This document shows positions 1-9,243 of a DNA stretch of 64,000 nucleotides, piece by piece (within the stretch, counting starts at the first letter, position 1; each line of letters begins with the position of its first letter). The stretch is taken from assembly GCA_951812285.1 (NCBI GenBank), contig OX638292.1, forward strand, positions 356,774 through 420,773, written 5' to 3'. Both the position numbers and the translations under genes were made by a program. The notes beneath the pieces were generated by a model. That model worked only from the letters and a program-made list of their open reading frames with translations, was not told where the DNA came from and did not search any database. This stretch comes from an uncultured Dehalococcoidia bacterium. Lineage in GTDB: Bacteria; Chloroflexota; Dehalococcoidia; Lucifugimonadales; UBA1127.

Positions 1-321
1 CACATTATCGACGGTGGTGAGTTTCCTGTAGGCTGACACCGCGCCCTGCGCGCTGCACATGGAGTCTTCCACCACGAACTCAAGCGGACGGCCGTCGATG
101 CCACCGGCCGCGTTGATCTCGTCCAAAGCCATCTGCTTGGACTGGTTTGCCACGACGCCGTAGGACTCGCCGGGGCCGGTCAGTGACTCCATGACTCCAA
201 CGCGGTAGGGGGTGTTGACGTCGGAGTCCTCGCAGGCTGCAATCGCGGCGAGCGCCAGCGTGGCTACGAGCGCGCACGCCAGAGCTCGAAGACTCAAAAG
301 GCGGTGATTCACTGCAAGCAT
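1..321 (-). CDS. Branched-chain amino acid-type ABC transporter substrate-binding lipoprotein (3' end cut by window)
   Basis: The minus-strand frame begins at an ATG at 319-321 with an SD-like GGAGGGGA just upstream and runs off the window edge. The first 30 residues form a lipoprotein signal: basic N-terminus, hydrophobic core and a lipobox ending AIAAC. The mature part begins with VGVMESLTGPGESYG and continues with LDEINAAGGIDGRPLE, which is the N-terminal pattern of periplasmic-binding-protein type I receptors of the LivK/Leu-Ile-Val family. It should be anchored on the outer face of the membrane and deliver an amino acid or amide ligand to an ABC permease, which is outside the window. About 107 of an expected 400 or so residues are visible. 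The ligand cannot be deduced. Confidence 0.85.
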   Translation of the reverse strand, partial: MLAVNHRLLSLRALACALVATLALAAIAACEDSDVNTPYRVGVMESLTGPGESYGVVANQSKQMALDEINAAGGIDGRPLEFVVEDSMCSAQGAVSAYRKLTTVDNV

Positions 322-340
322 CCCATCCCCTCCAGCCCAC

Positions 341-1201
341 CTATTTCTCTGCTTGTTCGTCAAGGCGCTCTTGCAGCCGTTGCAGGGCCGCCTGGGTCTC
401 GCGGATCTCGCGGAGCAACTCGTCAGCCGTCGAAGGCTCGCGAAGGGAGCGGAGGGCGTCGGCCTTGGCCTCGTCGAGGCTGTTCACGATGATGGCAATG
501 AACATGTTGATGACCACGAAGGTGCCGATAACGATGAAGCTGGTGAAGTACATCCACGCCCAGGGGTAGGTGTCCATCACGTTGTTCATGATTTCCACCC
601 AGCCCTCCAGCGTGACGATGTTGAAGAGGGTCAGGACAGAGATTCCCAGGGTGCGCCAGTGCTGTGGGTCTTCCTCGGCGAAGAGGTGGTAGCCCATGAT
701 GGCGTAGATGTAGACGATGATGCTCATGAGCACCATCACGTGCCCTACGCTTGGGATGGCCCGCACCAACGCGGCGACGATGACTCGGAGCTCCTTCACA
801 GTGGTTATGAGCCGCATCACACGGAGGAGCCGCGCCAAGCGTGACACCATCGCGAACTGGCCCGTCGCGGGGACGAGCGAGAAGACGATGACGGCGAAGT
901 CGAAGATGTTCCAGCCAGACGAGAAATAGCGGTGCGATTGGGGCGCCAGGGCCAGCAGCTTCATGATCGCTTCGACGATGAAGATGCCGAGGGCGACCTG
1001 GTTGCCCAGGTGCAGCAGGTCGCCGTAGTCGCTCTCGATGGACGACGAGGTGCCGAGGCCGAGCAGGACTGCGTTGGCCAGGATGACGCCGATGATGAAG
1101 AGCTCGAAGGTGCGGGACTCGACGACCCGGCTCAGCGGGCCTGTAATCCGTTCGAGGCCCGAATGGGTCTCACGATCGCCGTTTGGTGGGGCCGATCTCA
1201 C
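341..1201 (-). CDS. Single-domain voltage-gated cation channel (BacNav/CavMr type)
   Basis: This is a 286-residue Ion_trans protein of the tetrameric NaChBac type. S1 to S3 are hydrophobic segments. S4 has arginines every third residue (SRLARLLRVMRLI, about residues 120-132). S5, a pore helix and S6 (VINMFIAIIVNSLDEA) follow. A charged C-terminal coiled coil (LLREIRETQAALQRLQERL) would assemble the tetramer. The selectivity filter reads TLEGWVE (residues 197-203). A Gly at filter position 4 differs from the TLESWS of sodium-selective NaChBac and resembles domain I of animal calcium channels. I chose the GTG at 1201 because AGAGGT lies seven bases upstream; a TTG at 1240 would add 13 residues but has no visible SD. 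Channel identity is clear; ion preference is inference. Confidence 0.9.
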   Translation of the reverse strand: MRSAPPNGDRETHSGLERITGPLSRVVESRTFELFIIGVILANAVLLGLGTSSSIESDYGDLLHLGNQVALGIFIVEAIMKLLALAPQSHRYFSSGWNIFDFAVIVFSLVPATGQFAMVSRLARLLRVMRLITTVKELRVIVAALVRAIPSVGHVMVLMSIIVYIYAIMGYHLFAEEDPQHWRTLGISVLTLFNIVTLEGWVEIMNNVMDTYPWAWMYFTSFIVIGTFVVINMFIAIIVNSLDEAKADALRSLREPSTADELLREIRETQAALQRLQERLDEQAEK

Positions 1202-1280
1202 GATCTTACCTCTGGTATTGTTGCCGGACGTTGCCCGCAATCACTATTTTACTTTGCCGATGCCTTCAAGGCCCCCGGTT

Positions 1281-2183
1281 TCAGTGCCTTTCGTCTCGGG
1301 GTATCGCCCGGCCACGCTCGACGCCGCGGAGCATGCGCTCGTACTCGGAGGTGAACTCGGCGCCGATGATGAGGGTCAGCGAGGAGACGTAGGTCCACAG
1401 TAGAAGGACCACGACGGAGCCCAGGGAGCCGTAGACCCGTTCGAAGTCCGCGAAGTTGTCGAGGTAGAGAATGAAGAAGCCCTTGCTGACCTCGAATGCG
1501 AGGGCCGCAAGGAGCGCGCCGGGCCAGATGTACCGCCAGTAGGTCGTCGTGTTGGGCACGTACTTGTAGATCAAGAGGAAGATCGACAGGCTGAACAGGA
1601 AGGGCAGCACCCGGGCGACGGTGTTTACCGTGTCCTGCTCCAGCACCTGCATGACGCCGCCGTTCTGGCCCACTATGTCGTCCACGAACTGGAGAAGCGT
1701 GGTGGTCGAGACGGACAGGAGGAAGAGTAGGCCCACGCTAAAGGCCATCGCGATGTGGCGCACCTTGTCTATGTAGAAGGGCCGGTCTTCATGGACGTCC
1801 CATGCGCGGTTCACGGCCTTGCTGATGGCGCCGAAAATGGCGCTCGCAGACCAGAACATGCCGAGGACGCTCACGAGGCCGATGGCACCGCGCACGCCGC
1901 CGGTGGCTTCGAGGTTCTCGCGGAAGGCATCGTCGGAGCCGGGCAAGTAGGTGCGGAGGAAGTCGAGCAGCGCGCTCTCGACGGTGTCGGACGGGAGGAG
2001 CGGGCTGAACACGGCGAGGATGCCGATCGTGAGCGGGAACAGCGAGAGGATGGAATAGTAAGCGACGCCGGCGGCCATATGCGTGGCGTCGTCATGCTTC
2101 ATCTCCTGCACCGTGCGGTACACGAGCATGATTGGTGGGAACTTGAGGCACAGCGACCACAGGAACGCAAGGATGCGCGACAT
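1281..2183 (-). CDS. YihY/BrkB family inner membrane protein
   Basis: The 300-residue protein has about six hydrophobic segments and the family's N-terminal pattern DDATHMAAGVAYYSILSLFP. It ends in a charged tail (ERMLRGVERGRAIPRDERH). YihY/BrkB proteins (once mislabelled RNase BN) are integral membrane proteins of unsettled function. The length is typical. It is on the same strand as the channel gene to its 3' side and the small membrane protein to its 5' side, but the gaps of about 70-80 bases do not prove an operon. The start ATG has only a weak AAAGGT close upstream. Confidence 0.85.
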   Translation of the reverse strand: MSRILAFLWSLCLKFPPIMLVYRTVQEMKHDDATHMAAGVAYYSILSLFPLTIGILAVFSPLLPSDTVESALLDFLRTYLPGSDDAFRENLEATGGVRGAIGLVSVLGMFWSASAIFGAISKAVNRAWDVHEDRPFYIDKVRHIAMAFSVGLLFLLSVSTTTLLQFVDDIVGQNGGVMQVLEQDTVNTVARVLPFLFSLSIFLLIYKYVPNTTTYWRYIWPGALLAALAFEVSKGFFILYLDNFADFERVYGSLGSVVVLLLWTYVSSLTLIIGAEFTSEYERMLRGVERGRAIPRDERH

Positions 2184-2256
2184 CTACCTTTGCACCCGCA
2201 ATTTCAATTTGTCCCTCGCCGCCTGGAGGCGGGGGGTGAGTTTGGATGGACGGCCC

Positions 2257-2673
2257 CTAAGCGCCGCGCCAGAGCCTGCACCCAAGCACGCCCAATGAGA
2301 GCGGCAGCGCAGTGTCGACGAAGGCCCAGATGACCCACGCCTGGTGGTTGCCGTCCAGGCTGTCGGTCCCGTTGGCCAGCAGCGAGAACCAGTTGTGCAG
2401 GAAGAGCACGGTTACGGCAGCGACGGCGAAGAATATGACGTTCGCCTCCAGATACGACCGGGAAATGCCTTCCTCCGCGTCGACCCTCTGCTTGCCGAGG
2501 TAGGCGTACACCAGCCCGAGCGCCAGCGCGATGACCATGAAGATGTCGAGGATATACCAAACGTCCGGCACCTCTATCGAGTCGGCCAGGAGCGGATTGA
2601 TGATGAAGAACACGGCGACCGCAATCGCCACGAGCACCAAGTAGGCCCCTACCGGCTTCCTCAGTCCTTCCAT
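2257..2673 (-). CDS. Small four-helix membrane protein of unknown function
   Basis: The frame encodes 138 residues, of which most lie in four hydrophobic stretches: AYLVLVAIAVAVFFII, WYILDIFMVIALALGLVYAYL, VIFFAVAAVTVLFLHNWF and an IWAFVDTALPLSLGVLG segment. Between helices 2 and 3 is a short charged loop (GKQRVDAEEGISRSYLE). I chose the ATG at 2673 because a strong GGAGGAGGGC stands just before it; an upstream in-frame start would add 18 residues. I do not recognise a named family. The protein is probably in the cytoplasmic membrane. It lies downstream of the ABC ATPase gene on the same strand. Confidence 0.7.
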   Translation of the reverse strand: MEGLRKPVGAYLVLVAIAVAVFFIINPLLADSIEVPDVWYILDIFMVIALALGLVYAYLGKQRVDAEEGISRSYLEANVIFFAVAAVTVLFLHNWFSLLANGTDSLDGNHQAWVIWAFVDTALPLSLGVLGCRLWRGA

Positions 2674-2810
2674 CTTGCCCTCCTCCTCGATGCGCCCCAC
2701 GGCGAGCCCCCAGTCCACGGTCTCCACGATAGCAGCATGGCGGCAAGGGCGACAAGGCTGATTGCGCCGGCACGGGCAAGGGGTCCCGAGCGGATTCTGG
2801 CGCAGCCAAC

Positions 2811-3521
2811 TTATGCAACCTCGGTCTGGCGCCCATTGATGATGACGCCGTCCTGCATGGTTAGGACGCGGCTGCAGGCCTCGCTGACGCGGGTGTCGTG
2901 GGTGACGAGGACAATGGTCTGGCCGCGCTCGCGGTTGAACCAGTGGAGGAGGGCCATAACCTCCGCCGTGTTCTCGGAGTCGAGGTTGCCGGTGGGCTCG
3001 TCGGCCAGCAGCAGATCGGGCTGGGTCACGAGCGCACGGGCGATGGCGGCGCGTTGCTGCTGCCCGCCGGAGAGCTCCATGGGCCGGTGCTCGGCCCAGT
3101 CCTCGAGGCCGACAAGTCTGAGAGCCTCGAGGGCTGCGGCCAGGGCATCGCGACGTCGGCGGCCAGCGTACTCGGCGGGCAGGGCGACGTTTTCCACCGT
3201 CGTTAGCGTTGAGACGAGGTTGAACGCCTGGAATACGAAGCCCATTCGCTCGGCACGCATTTGTGTTCGCTTGCGGTCGGTCAGCGTGGTGACGTCGAGG
3301 CCGTCGATGGCGAGGCTTGGCGGCGGCGCGGCGTCGAGGTCGGGAGCGTGGAGCAGGCCAAGGATGTGCATGAGAGTGCTCTTGCCGCAGCCGGAAGGCC
3401 CCATGATGCCGACCATCTCGCCGGCCTCGACAGTGACGTCGACACCGCGCATCGCACGAACATGGTTACTTCGGGTGAGCCGGTACGTCTTGTGGAGATT
3501 GTGCGCTTCCAGGAAGGCCAT
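2811..3521 (-). CDS. ABC transporter ATP-binding protein, MacB/LolD type
   Basis: The 236-residue nucleotide-binding subunit has Walker A GPSGCGKST (about residues 40-48), the Q-loop region FVFQAFNLV, signature motif LSGGQQQR, Walker B LLLADEPTGNLDS and the switch histidine in VLVTHDTRVS. NLDSENT after Walker B is typical of the MacB/LolD/FtsE class that powers extrusion or mechanotransmission rather than import. The start has AGGAGCGGACG before the ATG. It follows the permease gene by nine bases, so the two are almost certainly co-transcribed and form one complex. The substrate is unknown. Confidence 0.92.
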   Translation of the reverse strand: MAFLEAHNLHKTYRLTRSNHVRAMRGVDVTVEAGEMVGIMGPSGCGKSTLMHILGLLHAPDLDAAPPPSLAIDGLDVTTLTDRKRTQMRAERMGFVFQAFNLVSTLTTVENVALPAEYAGRRRRDALAAALEALRLVGLEDWAEHRPMELSGGQQQRAAIARALVTQPDLLLADEPTGNLDSENTAEVMALLHWFNRERGQTIVLVTHDTRVSEACSRVLTMQDGVIINGRQTEVA

Positions 3522-3530
3522 CGTCCGCTC

Positions 3531-4700
3531 CTAGCCGTACCGTAAGGCTTCGACAGGGTCGAGGCGCGCGGCATTCCACGCCGGCAGCGCGCCTGCGACC
3601 GCGCCCAACAGGGTCGAGAAGGCGACGCCCAGCGTGCCTATCCACGGGGTCAGGAGGAAGAGGACGGTTCCGGAGGTCTTCCCGGCGTCGTTGGCGGAGT
3701 AGACGACAAGGGCCGCGAGGCCCAGGCCGACAAGCCCGCCAATGAAGCCCATGAGCCCGGCCTCCAGGACGAGCTCGCGCATGATGAGGCCCCGGCTTGC
3801 GCCGATGGCCCGCTTGATGCCGATCTCGCGGGTGCGCTCGGCGACGCTCATGGTCATGGTGTTGATGACGGAGAGGCCGCCCACCACGATGCTGATCAGC
3901 GCGACGCTGAGGATGATGGCGTTGAAGATGGCGATGGTGGACCCGAACTGGTCATCGAAGTCCTCTCCGGTGACGGTGCGTGTTTGCGGAAGGGCCTCCC
4001 CAATGTCCCGCATGATGGCGCGGAAGTCCGCCCCGGGTTCAGGGTAGGCGATGACCATGGACGTCAGGACGGGGATGTCCGTGCCGCCCTCGAATTCCAG
4101 GGCCTCGTTCTGGACCAGGAGCTCCTGAGCGGCTGTCCACGGGATGATGGCCGTTGTGTCAAAGAACATCAGCAGCGGCTCTAGGACGCCGATGACCTCA
4201 AACTCCTCGCCGTGAATGGAGAAAGCGTCGCCGGGGCCTGCGTCGAATTTCCTCGCCAGGTCCGCGCCCAGCAGGACTACGCGCCGGCCCTCATCTTCCA
4301 GCGTGGTATAACGACCCTGGGCGAGTTCGGAACGAAAGGTCTCATAGCCCTGATCGAAGCCCGCGCGAAACCCGATGACAAAGTCGGGCGCGCTGAACCC
4401 GGAGCCGGTGTTGTCGGGGTCGAGGAGGAACGACACCCGCGCCGCCGCGACGGCAATGTCGGGTATCCGGCCGACCCTCTCCACCACCTCGACGGGCATG
4501 GGAACATTGCCAAAACCGAAGGCGGGGTTTGTGGCGTCCGTGACGACGATCTTGTTGTCGAAGTACGAGGAACCGCCGTCCACGAGAGCCGTCAGCTTGT
4601 TGGCCATGGCGCCCATGACCATCAGGGCCCAGATGCCCACGGTTATGCCGAGCACCGTGAGCAGGGTGCGGAGCTTGCGCCGCATGAGAGTCCGAAGCAA
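3531..4700 (-). CDS. ABC transporter permease, MacB/FtsX family
   Basis: This 389-residue protein has the MacB architecture. One N-terminal transmembrane helix (LLTVLGITVGIWALMVMGAM) comes first, then a large extracytoplasmic MacB_PCD domain (about residues 45-230). Three C-terminal helices of the FtsX domain follow, including VALISIVVGGLSVINTMTMSV and the family motif RTREIGIKRAIGAS. The C-terminal PAWNAARLDPVEALRYG is also typical. It starts at TTG with GGAGGT nine bases upstream. With the adjacent ATPase it makes a complete two-gene exporter, perhaps for lipoproteins, peptides or lipids. No periplasmic adaptor gene is present. Confidence 0.92.
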   Translation of the reverse strand: MLRTLMRRKLRTLLTVLGITVGIWALMVMGAMANKLTALVDGGSSYFDNKIVVTDATNPAFGFGNVPMPVEVVERVGRIPDIAVAAARVSFLLDPDNTGSGFSAPDFVIGFRAGFDQGYETFRSELAQGRYTTLEDEGRRVVLLGADLARKFDAGPGDAFSIHGEEFEVIGVLEPLLMFFDTTAIIPWTAAQELLVQNEALEFEGGTDIPVLTSMVIAYPEPGADFRAIMRDIGEALPQTRTVTGEDFDDQFGSTIAIFNAIILSVALISIVVGGLSVINTMTMSVAERTREIGIKRAIGASRGLIMRELVLEAGLMGFIGGLVGLGLAALVVYSANDAGKTSGTVLFLLTPWIGTLGVAFSTLLGAVAGALPAWNAARLDPVEALRYG

Positions 4701-4932
4701 CGGGCGTGACCTCCAGAATTCGTGACGAGCGAAAGGCGGAATTTGGGGTTGTTGAGGGCGCTGTCGGGGGCAAGTCGCCGAGGGAATGCGCTTAATTCAG
4801 TGTAGCACCGGAAGTGATGCCGTGTGTACCAAATTCGCCCTTAGGCGACGAATTCCGCAACGCAACAATTTCAGCCGGTGATTGCATTCCCACGAACGGT
4901 CTCCGTACACTCATTCGGTGGAGGTGTGAGAG

Positions 4933-6636
4933 ATGAAGCTGAGGCAGAGCGGTGCACTCCTGGTGGCACTTATCGGGCTGTTGGCCCTTTCCCTGATGCC
5001 GGCTTGCGGCGAGGAGAAGGTGCTCACCCTCCAATACTGGCAGGCGGCGACCCTGCCGAGCTCCTATCTGGCGAGCGGTTACAAGGACACAGACGCCGCC
5101 GCCCTTACGCTGGAACCACTGGCCAACCATGACCCCGACGGCAACCTCACGCCGAGGCTGGCCGAGGACATCCCCACGGTGGAGAACGGCGGGGTCTCGG
5201 CAGACCTGACGTCCATAACCTGGAGGCTCAGGGAGGACCTGAAGTGGTCTGACGGTAGCGATCTCACGGCCAACGACGTCATCTTCACCTGGAGCTATTG
5301 CACGGACGAGGCAACCGGGTGCGTCGCCGAGGACGCATTTCTTGGAGTCGAGAATATCGTAGCTGTGGACGACCGGACTGTCCGCATCGAATTCGACGGG
5401 CCGACGCCCTACCCCTACAACGCATTCGTCGGCCAGAGCTCTCCCGTCATCAGCGAGGCGCAGTTCCGTAACTGCGTCGGCGTCGCGGCCTCGGGCTGCG
5501 ACGAGCAGAACAGGAAGCCGCTTGGCTCTGGCCCATTCCACATCGTGGAGTTCATCCCGGAGGAGCGGGCGGAGTACGAGCGCAACCCACACTACTGGGG
5601 CGATGAACCTTATTTCGACCGGGTGGTGATCCTCGGCGGCGGGGACGCAGAGGCGGCAGCACGCGCTGCGCTGGAGACCGGGGAGATCGACTACGCGTGG
5701 AACCTGCAGATCGCGCCGGAGACGCTGGCGTCGCTGGAGGCACTGGACGTGGGCACCGTGGTAGCGGCATTCGCGGGCGATACCGAGCGTCTTGTGCTGA
5801 ACCAGACAAACGTCGACCCGGCGCTGGGGGACAACCGGTCGGAATACCTGGACGGCTCCAACCCGCATCCGTTTCTGAGCTTCCTGCCCATCCGGCAAGC
5901 CATGTCCATGGCCATCGACCGTCAACGGATTTCCGAGGAGCTGTACGGCTTCTCCGGCAAGCCCGTTTGCGACATGATCGTGGCGCCCGCGCGCTACGCC
6001 GTGGCTGCGACAAGCTCGTGCCTTACTCAGGACATCGCCGGGGCGCGGCGGCTGCTCGACGAGAACGGTGTGGTCGACTCGGACGGAGACGGTGTCCGCG
6101 AGTACAACGGTGTCCCGCTACGGATCACCTATCAGACGACGGTGAATCCCGTCAGGCAGGACACACAGGCCATGATCAAGGCATGGTGGGAGGAAATCGG
6201 CATCGAGACGACGCTTGTCCAGCACGACGCTGCCGTGTTCTTCGGCGGAGACCCCTCGGAGGAAGAGGCGTCCTACCGGCGGTTCCTGGCCGACGTGCAA
6301 ATGTACACTACGGGCACGGGAATCGACCCGGCGCTGTCGCTGGAGAGCCTGGGATGCGAGCACATTCAGGCGCGGGAGAACAACTGGGCGGACGGCAACA
6401 ACTCCCGGGGCTGCAACCTAGAGTACGACGCCTTGCTGCCATCACTGGGCGGGCTGCCCATCGGCGCGGAGCGTGACGCACTCGTCAAGCAGCTCAACAG
6501 CGCCTATGTGCAGAGCCACTTCGAGATTTTCCTGGTGGGCCGCGGGCTGGTGTCGGCGCACGCGAACTCCCTGAAGGGCGTGCGGATGAACGCGTGGGAC
6601 AGCGAGCTGTGGAACATCGCGGAGTGGCGGCGATAA
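4933..6636 (+). CDS. ABC transporter substrate-binding lipoprotein, family 5 (peptide type)
   Basis: The 567-residue protein starts after GGAGGTGTGAGAG. It has a lipoprotein signal (LIGLLALSLMPAC, Cys at about residue 25) and a full-length SBP_bac_5 body. Family landmarks are PRLAEDIPTVENG, WRLREDLKWSDGSDLTANDVIFTW, GSGPFHIVEF, NPHYWGDEPYFDRV and RQAMSMAIDRQRI. Members bind oligopeptides, nickel or other solutes for an ABC importer. No permease or ATPase of that system lies nearby. It is the only plus-strand protein gene in the first 15 kb. A fairly acidic composition and DSDGDGVREYNG, resembling an acidic calcium-loop sequence, are notable. Confidence 0.93.
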   Translation: MKLRQSGALLVALIGLLALSLMPACGEEKVLTLQYWQAATLPSSYLASGYKDTDAAALTLEPLANHDPDGNLTPRLAEDIPTVENGGVSADLTSITWRLREDLKWSDGSDLTANDVIFTWSYCTDEATGCVAEDAFLGVENIVAVDDRTVRIEFDGPTPYPYNAFVGQSSPVISEAQFRNCVGVAASGCDEQNRKPLGSGPFHIVEFIPEERAEYERNPHYWGDEPYFDRVVILGGGDAEAAARAALETGEIDYAWNLQIAPETLASLEALDVGTVVAAFAGDTERLVLNQTNVDPALGDNRSEYLDGSNPHPFLSFLPIRQAMSMAIDRQRISEELYGFSGKPVCDMIVAPARYAVAATSSCLTQDIAGARRLLDENGVVDSDGDGVREYNGVPLRITYQTTVNPVRQDTQAMIKAWWEEIGIETTLVQHDAAVFFGGDPSEEEASYRRFLADVQMYTTGTGIDPALSLESLGCEHIQARENNWADGNNSRGCNLEYDALLPSLGGLPIGAERDALVKQLNSAYVQSHFEIFLVGRGLVSAHANSLKGVRMNAWDSELWNIAEWRR

Positions 6637-6742
6637 CCACCGCGCGGTGATTCGGGGAGGCTCCTAAGCCCGGCGCCAGGGCCAGCACGGTTGGCGACCG
6701 GCTGAAGCTTGCCCCTGAACGGCTGGGACCTGCCGTTTACTC

Positions 6743-7537
6743 CTATCCGCGGCGCCGAAGCAGGACAGCCAAGGCCACGATTGCCAGCGCTTCAAGTACG
6801 GCGAGCGCAAGGAGCCCCCACACCCAGACCGGCGGCCCCGATTCCTCCTCGACGATTTGCACGATTGGCGTGGGTGTCGGCGCCGGAGTGGGGGTGGGGT
6901 ATGGCGTCGGCGTCGGGTAGGGAGTCGACGTGGGGTACGGCGTTGACGTTGGGTAGGGAGTGGAGGTGGGGTACGGCGTCGATGTCGGGTAGGGAGTCGA
7001 GGTTGGCACAGGTGTCAGCGTCGGGGTCGGCGAAGGCGTGGGCTCCGGTGTCGGAGTGGCGGTGGGCGTGGGGGTAGAGGTTGGCTCCCGCGTGGGCGTC
7101 GGCGTGGGCGGGGCGCCGATGCGGAGTTGTGAGTGTCCAGCTACGGTCCGGTTCTGGCGGTCGCTGTTCGCGAACTGGCCCCGGAAGGTGTAGTTGCCTT
7201 CAGCCATCGGCACTCTCACCACGTAGGAGAAGCTGTTGACACCAAAGAGGCTGAACCTGATGTCCTGTCCTTCGACCTCCACCTCGTTTTCCGCGAGATT
7301 GGAGCTCACGTAGGTGAATCCCGAGGGTATGGTCTCAACGAGCTGGCCAAAGGGGCCATAGTTCCTAACGGAGACAGTGACCCGGACCTCGGAACCCGGC
7401 GCGGCCCAATTCGCCGGGAAAGACCTGTTGGCGCTGTGCGACTGGGCGTCGACCGTGGCGGGCTGGGCCAAGAAGGCGAAGGCGGCGACGACCGCGAGCG
7501 CGAGGGCCGCTAGCGCACCCAGGGTTATCCGGAACAA
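6743..7537 (-). CDS. Secreted, membrane-anchored protein with a Pro/Thr-rich stalk
   Basis: The 264-residue protein begins at TTG (GGAGGACGCG upstream) with a signal peptide ([19 protein letters not shown]). A beta-rich domain of about 110 residues follows, starting near [20 protein letters not shown] and resembling DUF11-like surface modules. A stalk of about 90 residues made of TPTPTP and YPTSTP units comes next, then a C-terminal transmembrane helix ([24 protein letters not shown]) and RRRG. The layout predicts a head held away from the cell by a rigid, perhaps glycosylated, stalk. It begins 11 bases after the next surface-protein gene ends, so the two are probably one operon. Confidence 0.8.
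   Translation of the reverse strand: MFRITLGALAALALAVVAAFAFLAQPATVDAQSHSANRSFPANWAAPGSEVRVTVSVRNYGPFGQLVETIPSGFTYVSSNLAENEVEVEGQDIRFSLFGVNSFSYVVRVPMAEGNYTFRGQFANSDRQNRTVAGHSQLRIGAPPTPTPTREPTSTPTPTATPTPEPTPSPTPTLTPVPTSTPYPTSTPYPTSTPYPTSTPYPTSTPYPTPTPYPTPTPAPTPTPIVQIVEEESGPPVWVWGLLALAVLEALAIVALAVLLRRRG
6890..7005. repeat. Tandem 18-base coding repeat in the stalk gene
   Basis: At least five near-identical 18-base units encode the hexapeptide YPTSTP in the minus-strand protein, followed by YPTPTP variants. Copies are nearly perfect at the DNA level, so recombination or slippage could change stalk length in 6-residue steps without shifting frame. Confidence 0.8.
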
Positions 7538-7548
7538 CGCGTCCTCCG

Positions 7549-9009
7549 TCAGCCTGCGAAATACAGGCGAATTAGTTGTATGACCATGTCCTTGCCGATG
7601 AGCTGTTTGAAATAGTCCCGCACGGCGGCCAGCACTTCAACGCGAGTGATTTTCCCGTCGTCATCGAGGTCGTAGGGGCCGAGGTCAACGTCGAGGACCC
7701 TAATGGCGACGGTGATCAACGCGCCGAAGCCGGCCGTGTCGGTGGCCGTGACGTTGACAGTATACGCGTTTCGCCCTTTCTCGAAATCCAGAATTGTGCC
7801 CTGTCCGACGCGGATTTGGCCGTTCTCGGCGTCGACAGTGAAGAGAGCTCTGTCGGCGCCGCTGAGGGAGTACTCGATCGCGAGTTCGTCGGGGTGTGTC
7901 GCGGCGATGGGATTGCCGACGGGGGCGCTCGGTAGGGTGTTCTCAGCGACTTCGCGGGTAGCGCGGAAGCCGTCGCGGAAGGAGGGTGCGACGGGAGCGG
8001 GGCCGAAGCCGCCGCCACCGCCGCCGCTTGAGGTGGTGGAAGTCTGAGATTGAGACTGAGGCCGTGGAGTGGGCGTAGGCGATGGAGGTGGAGGTGGAGG
8101 CGGCGGGGGTAGTGGATGCGGATCAGCTTCGACTACTGGGAACGAGATTTCCGCCAGCATGTGAATCTCATCGTTGTAGGGCCGCAACTGAATCGTAGCC
8201 TGGCCTTCCTTGCATAATCCTATGGCCAAGGGCTGGTTAATGGCGCGCCTCCAGTCAACTTGGTCGCCACCGGCCTGTTCACATGCTTCCTTGACAGTCA
8301 GGGAAGGTATGTTGGCGCCAGGAGCATACAGCAACCCTTCTACGTCGCTGGCATCCACGACGCCCAGATGGTGATCGATGTACCTTGAAATATCTGCACG
8401 AAAACGGAACTGTTGCCAGTCGTCATGGACGGTCCAGTCCAGCATTGTTGGATCCGGCTCCATCCATGCTGCGGCGCCGGGAATGGGTGGCGTGGCCGTA
8501 GGCACGCCCTGCTCCAGGTATCTGGACATTGAAAAGCGCGCATTGGTTGTGGCCAGCGTTATGCGGTCGCCAGGGGAGTTGGGATCCGCTCGGGAGAGAG
8601 ACACGTCCAGTTCAAAGTAGGCATAGATGGAGAGATCGCATGCCTCAAAGACGCTGATGGTGAAGTCCTCTCTGCTGCTGTCCACCGGGATGGTGATGTC
8701 TCTATTGATGTCGGCTCCAAGAAAGTCACTTCCCTCTGGGTAACTGTCTGGTTTGTACTGCGTTGCATCCGCTCGAAAGGTCACGGAAGAATACTCGGAA
8801 GGGTCCAGGCCCGTAAGCGTGACGATGCCAGTGATGGCGGTGTTCTTTGGAACGCTGGCGTGGGGAGAGAATTCAATTGAAATGGCGGGCGATGACTGAG
8901 AATGTACAAGGGTTGCCGTGGCAGCCAATGCTGCGGCGGTAGCCAAAGCCAGGTGAACAGCGATCGCCAAGGGAATGTAGGGTCTTCGACCGCTGCGCAA
9001 CCACCCCAC
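7549..9009 (-). CDS. Secreted protein with cadherin-like and EF-hand/dockerin-like domains
   Basis: This 486-residue protein starts at GTG with GGAGGAAG upstream and carries a signal peptide ([22 protein letters not shown]). The first 300 residues are beta-rich and of unknown family. A proline run (about nine prolines), a SPTPTPRP linker and a glycine run separate them from a C-terminal cadherin-like repeat. That repeat is recognised by [51 protein letters not shown] and VAIRVLDVD. The last 45 residues hold a single EF-hand/dockerin-like loop, [17 protein letters not shown]. Calcium-stabilised extracellular adhesion is likely but not shown. Confidence 0.82.
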   Translation of the reverse strand: MGWLRSGRRPYIPLAIAVHLALATAAALAATATLVHSQSSPAISIEFSPHASVPKNTAITGIVTLTGLDPSEYSSVTFRADATQYKPDSYPEGSDFLGADINRDITIPVDSSREDFTISVFEACDLSIYAYFELDVSLSRADPNSPGDRITLATTNARFSMSRYLEQGVPTATPPIPGAAAWMEPDPTMLDWTVHDDWQQFRFRADISRYIDHHLGVVDASDVEGLLYAPGANIPSLTVKEACEQAGGDQVDWRRAINQPLAIGLCKEGQATIQLRPYNDEIHMLAEISFPVVEADPHPLPPPPPPPPPSPTPTPRPQSQSQTSTTSSGGGGGGFGPAPVAPSFRDGFRATREVAENTLPSAPVGNPIAATHPDELAIEYSLSGADRALFTVDAENGQIRVGQGTILDFEKGRNAYTVNVTATDTAGFGALITVAIRVLDVDLGPYDLDDDGKITRVEVLAAVRDYFKQLIGKDMVIQLIRLYFAG

Positions 9010-9243
9010 CCACTTCCTCCCACCTGCGTTCTTCCCGAGCGACTGCGCGTCCTGTGGATGGAGTAGCTGCCCGTGGCAAAGAACGGTGTGTCGATTGCAC
9101 CTTGGTCAATGCATTTGGCGTTTGCACGTGGTGGGCAACCACTCGCGGGTGCAGACTCGGGAAATAACACGAACATGCTAACAGTACAGTCAGCATGGTA
9201 TCTAGGGAGAAAGCGGTCGGAAGTTGAGAGAGTCGACCCTTGA

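Noticed and set aside
4792..5925. 377-codon minus-strand frame opposite the solute-binding protein gene
   Set aside because: The opposite strand encodes a clear family-5 binding protein with signal peptide and SD.
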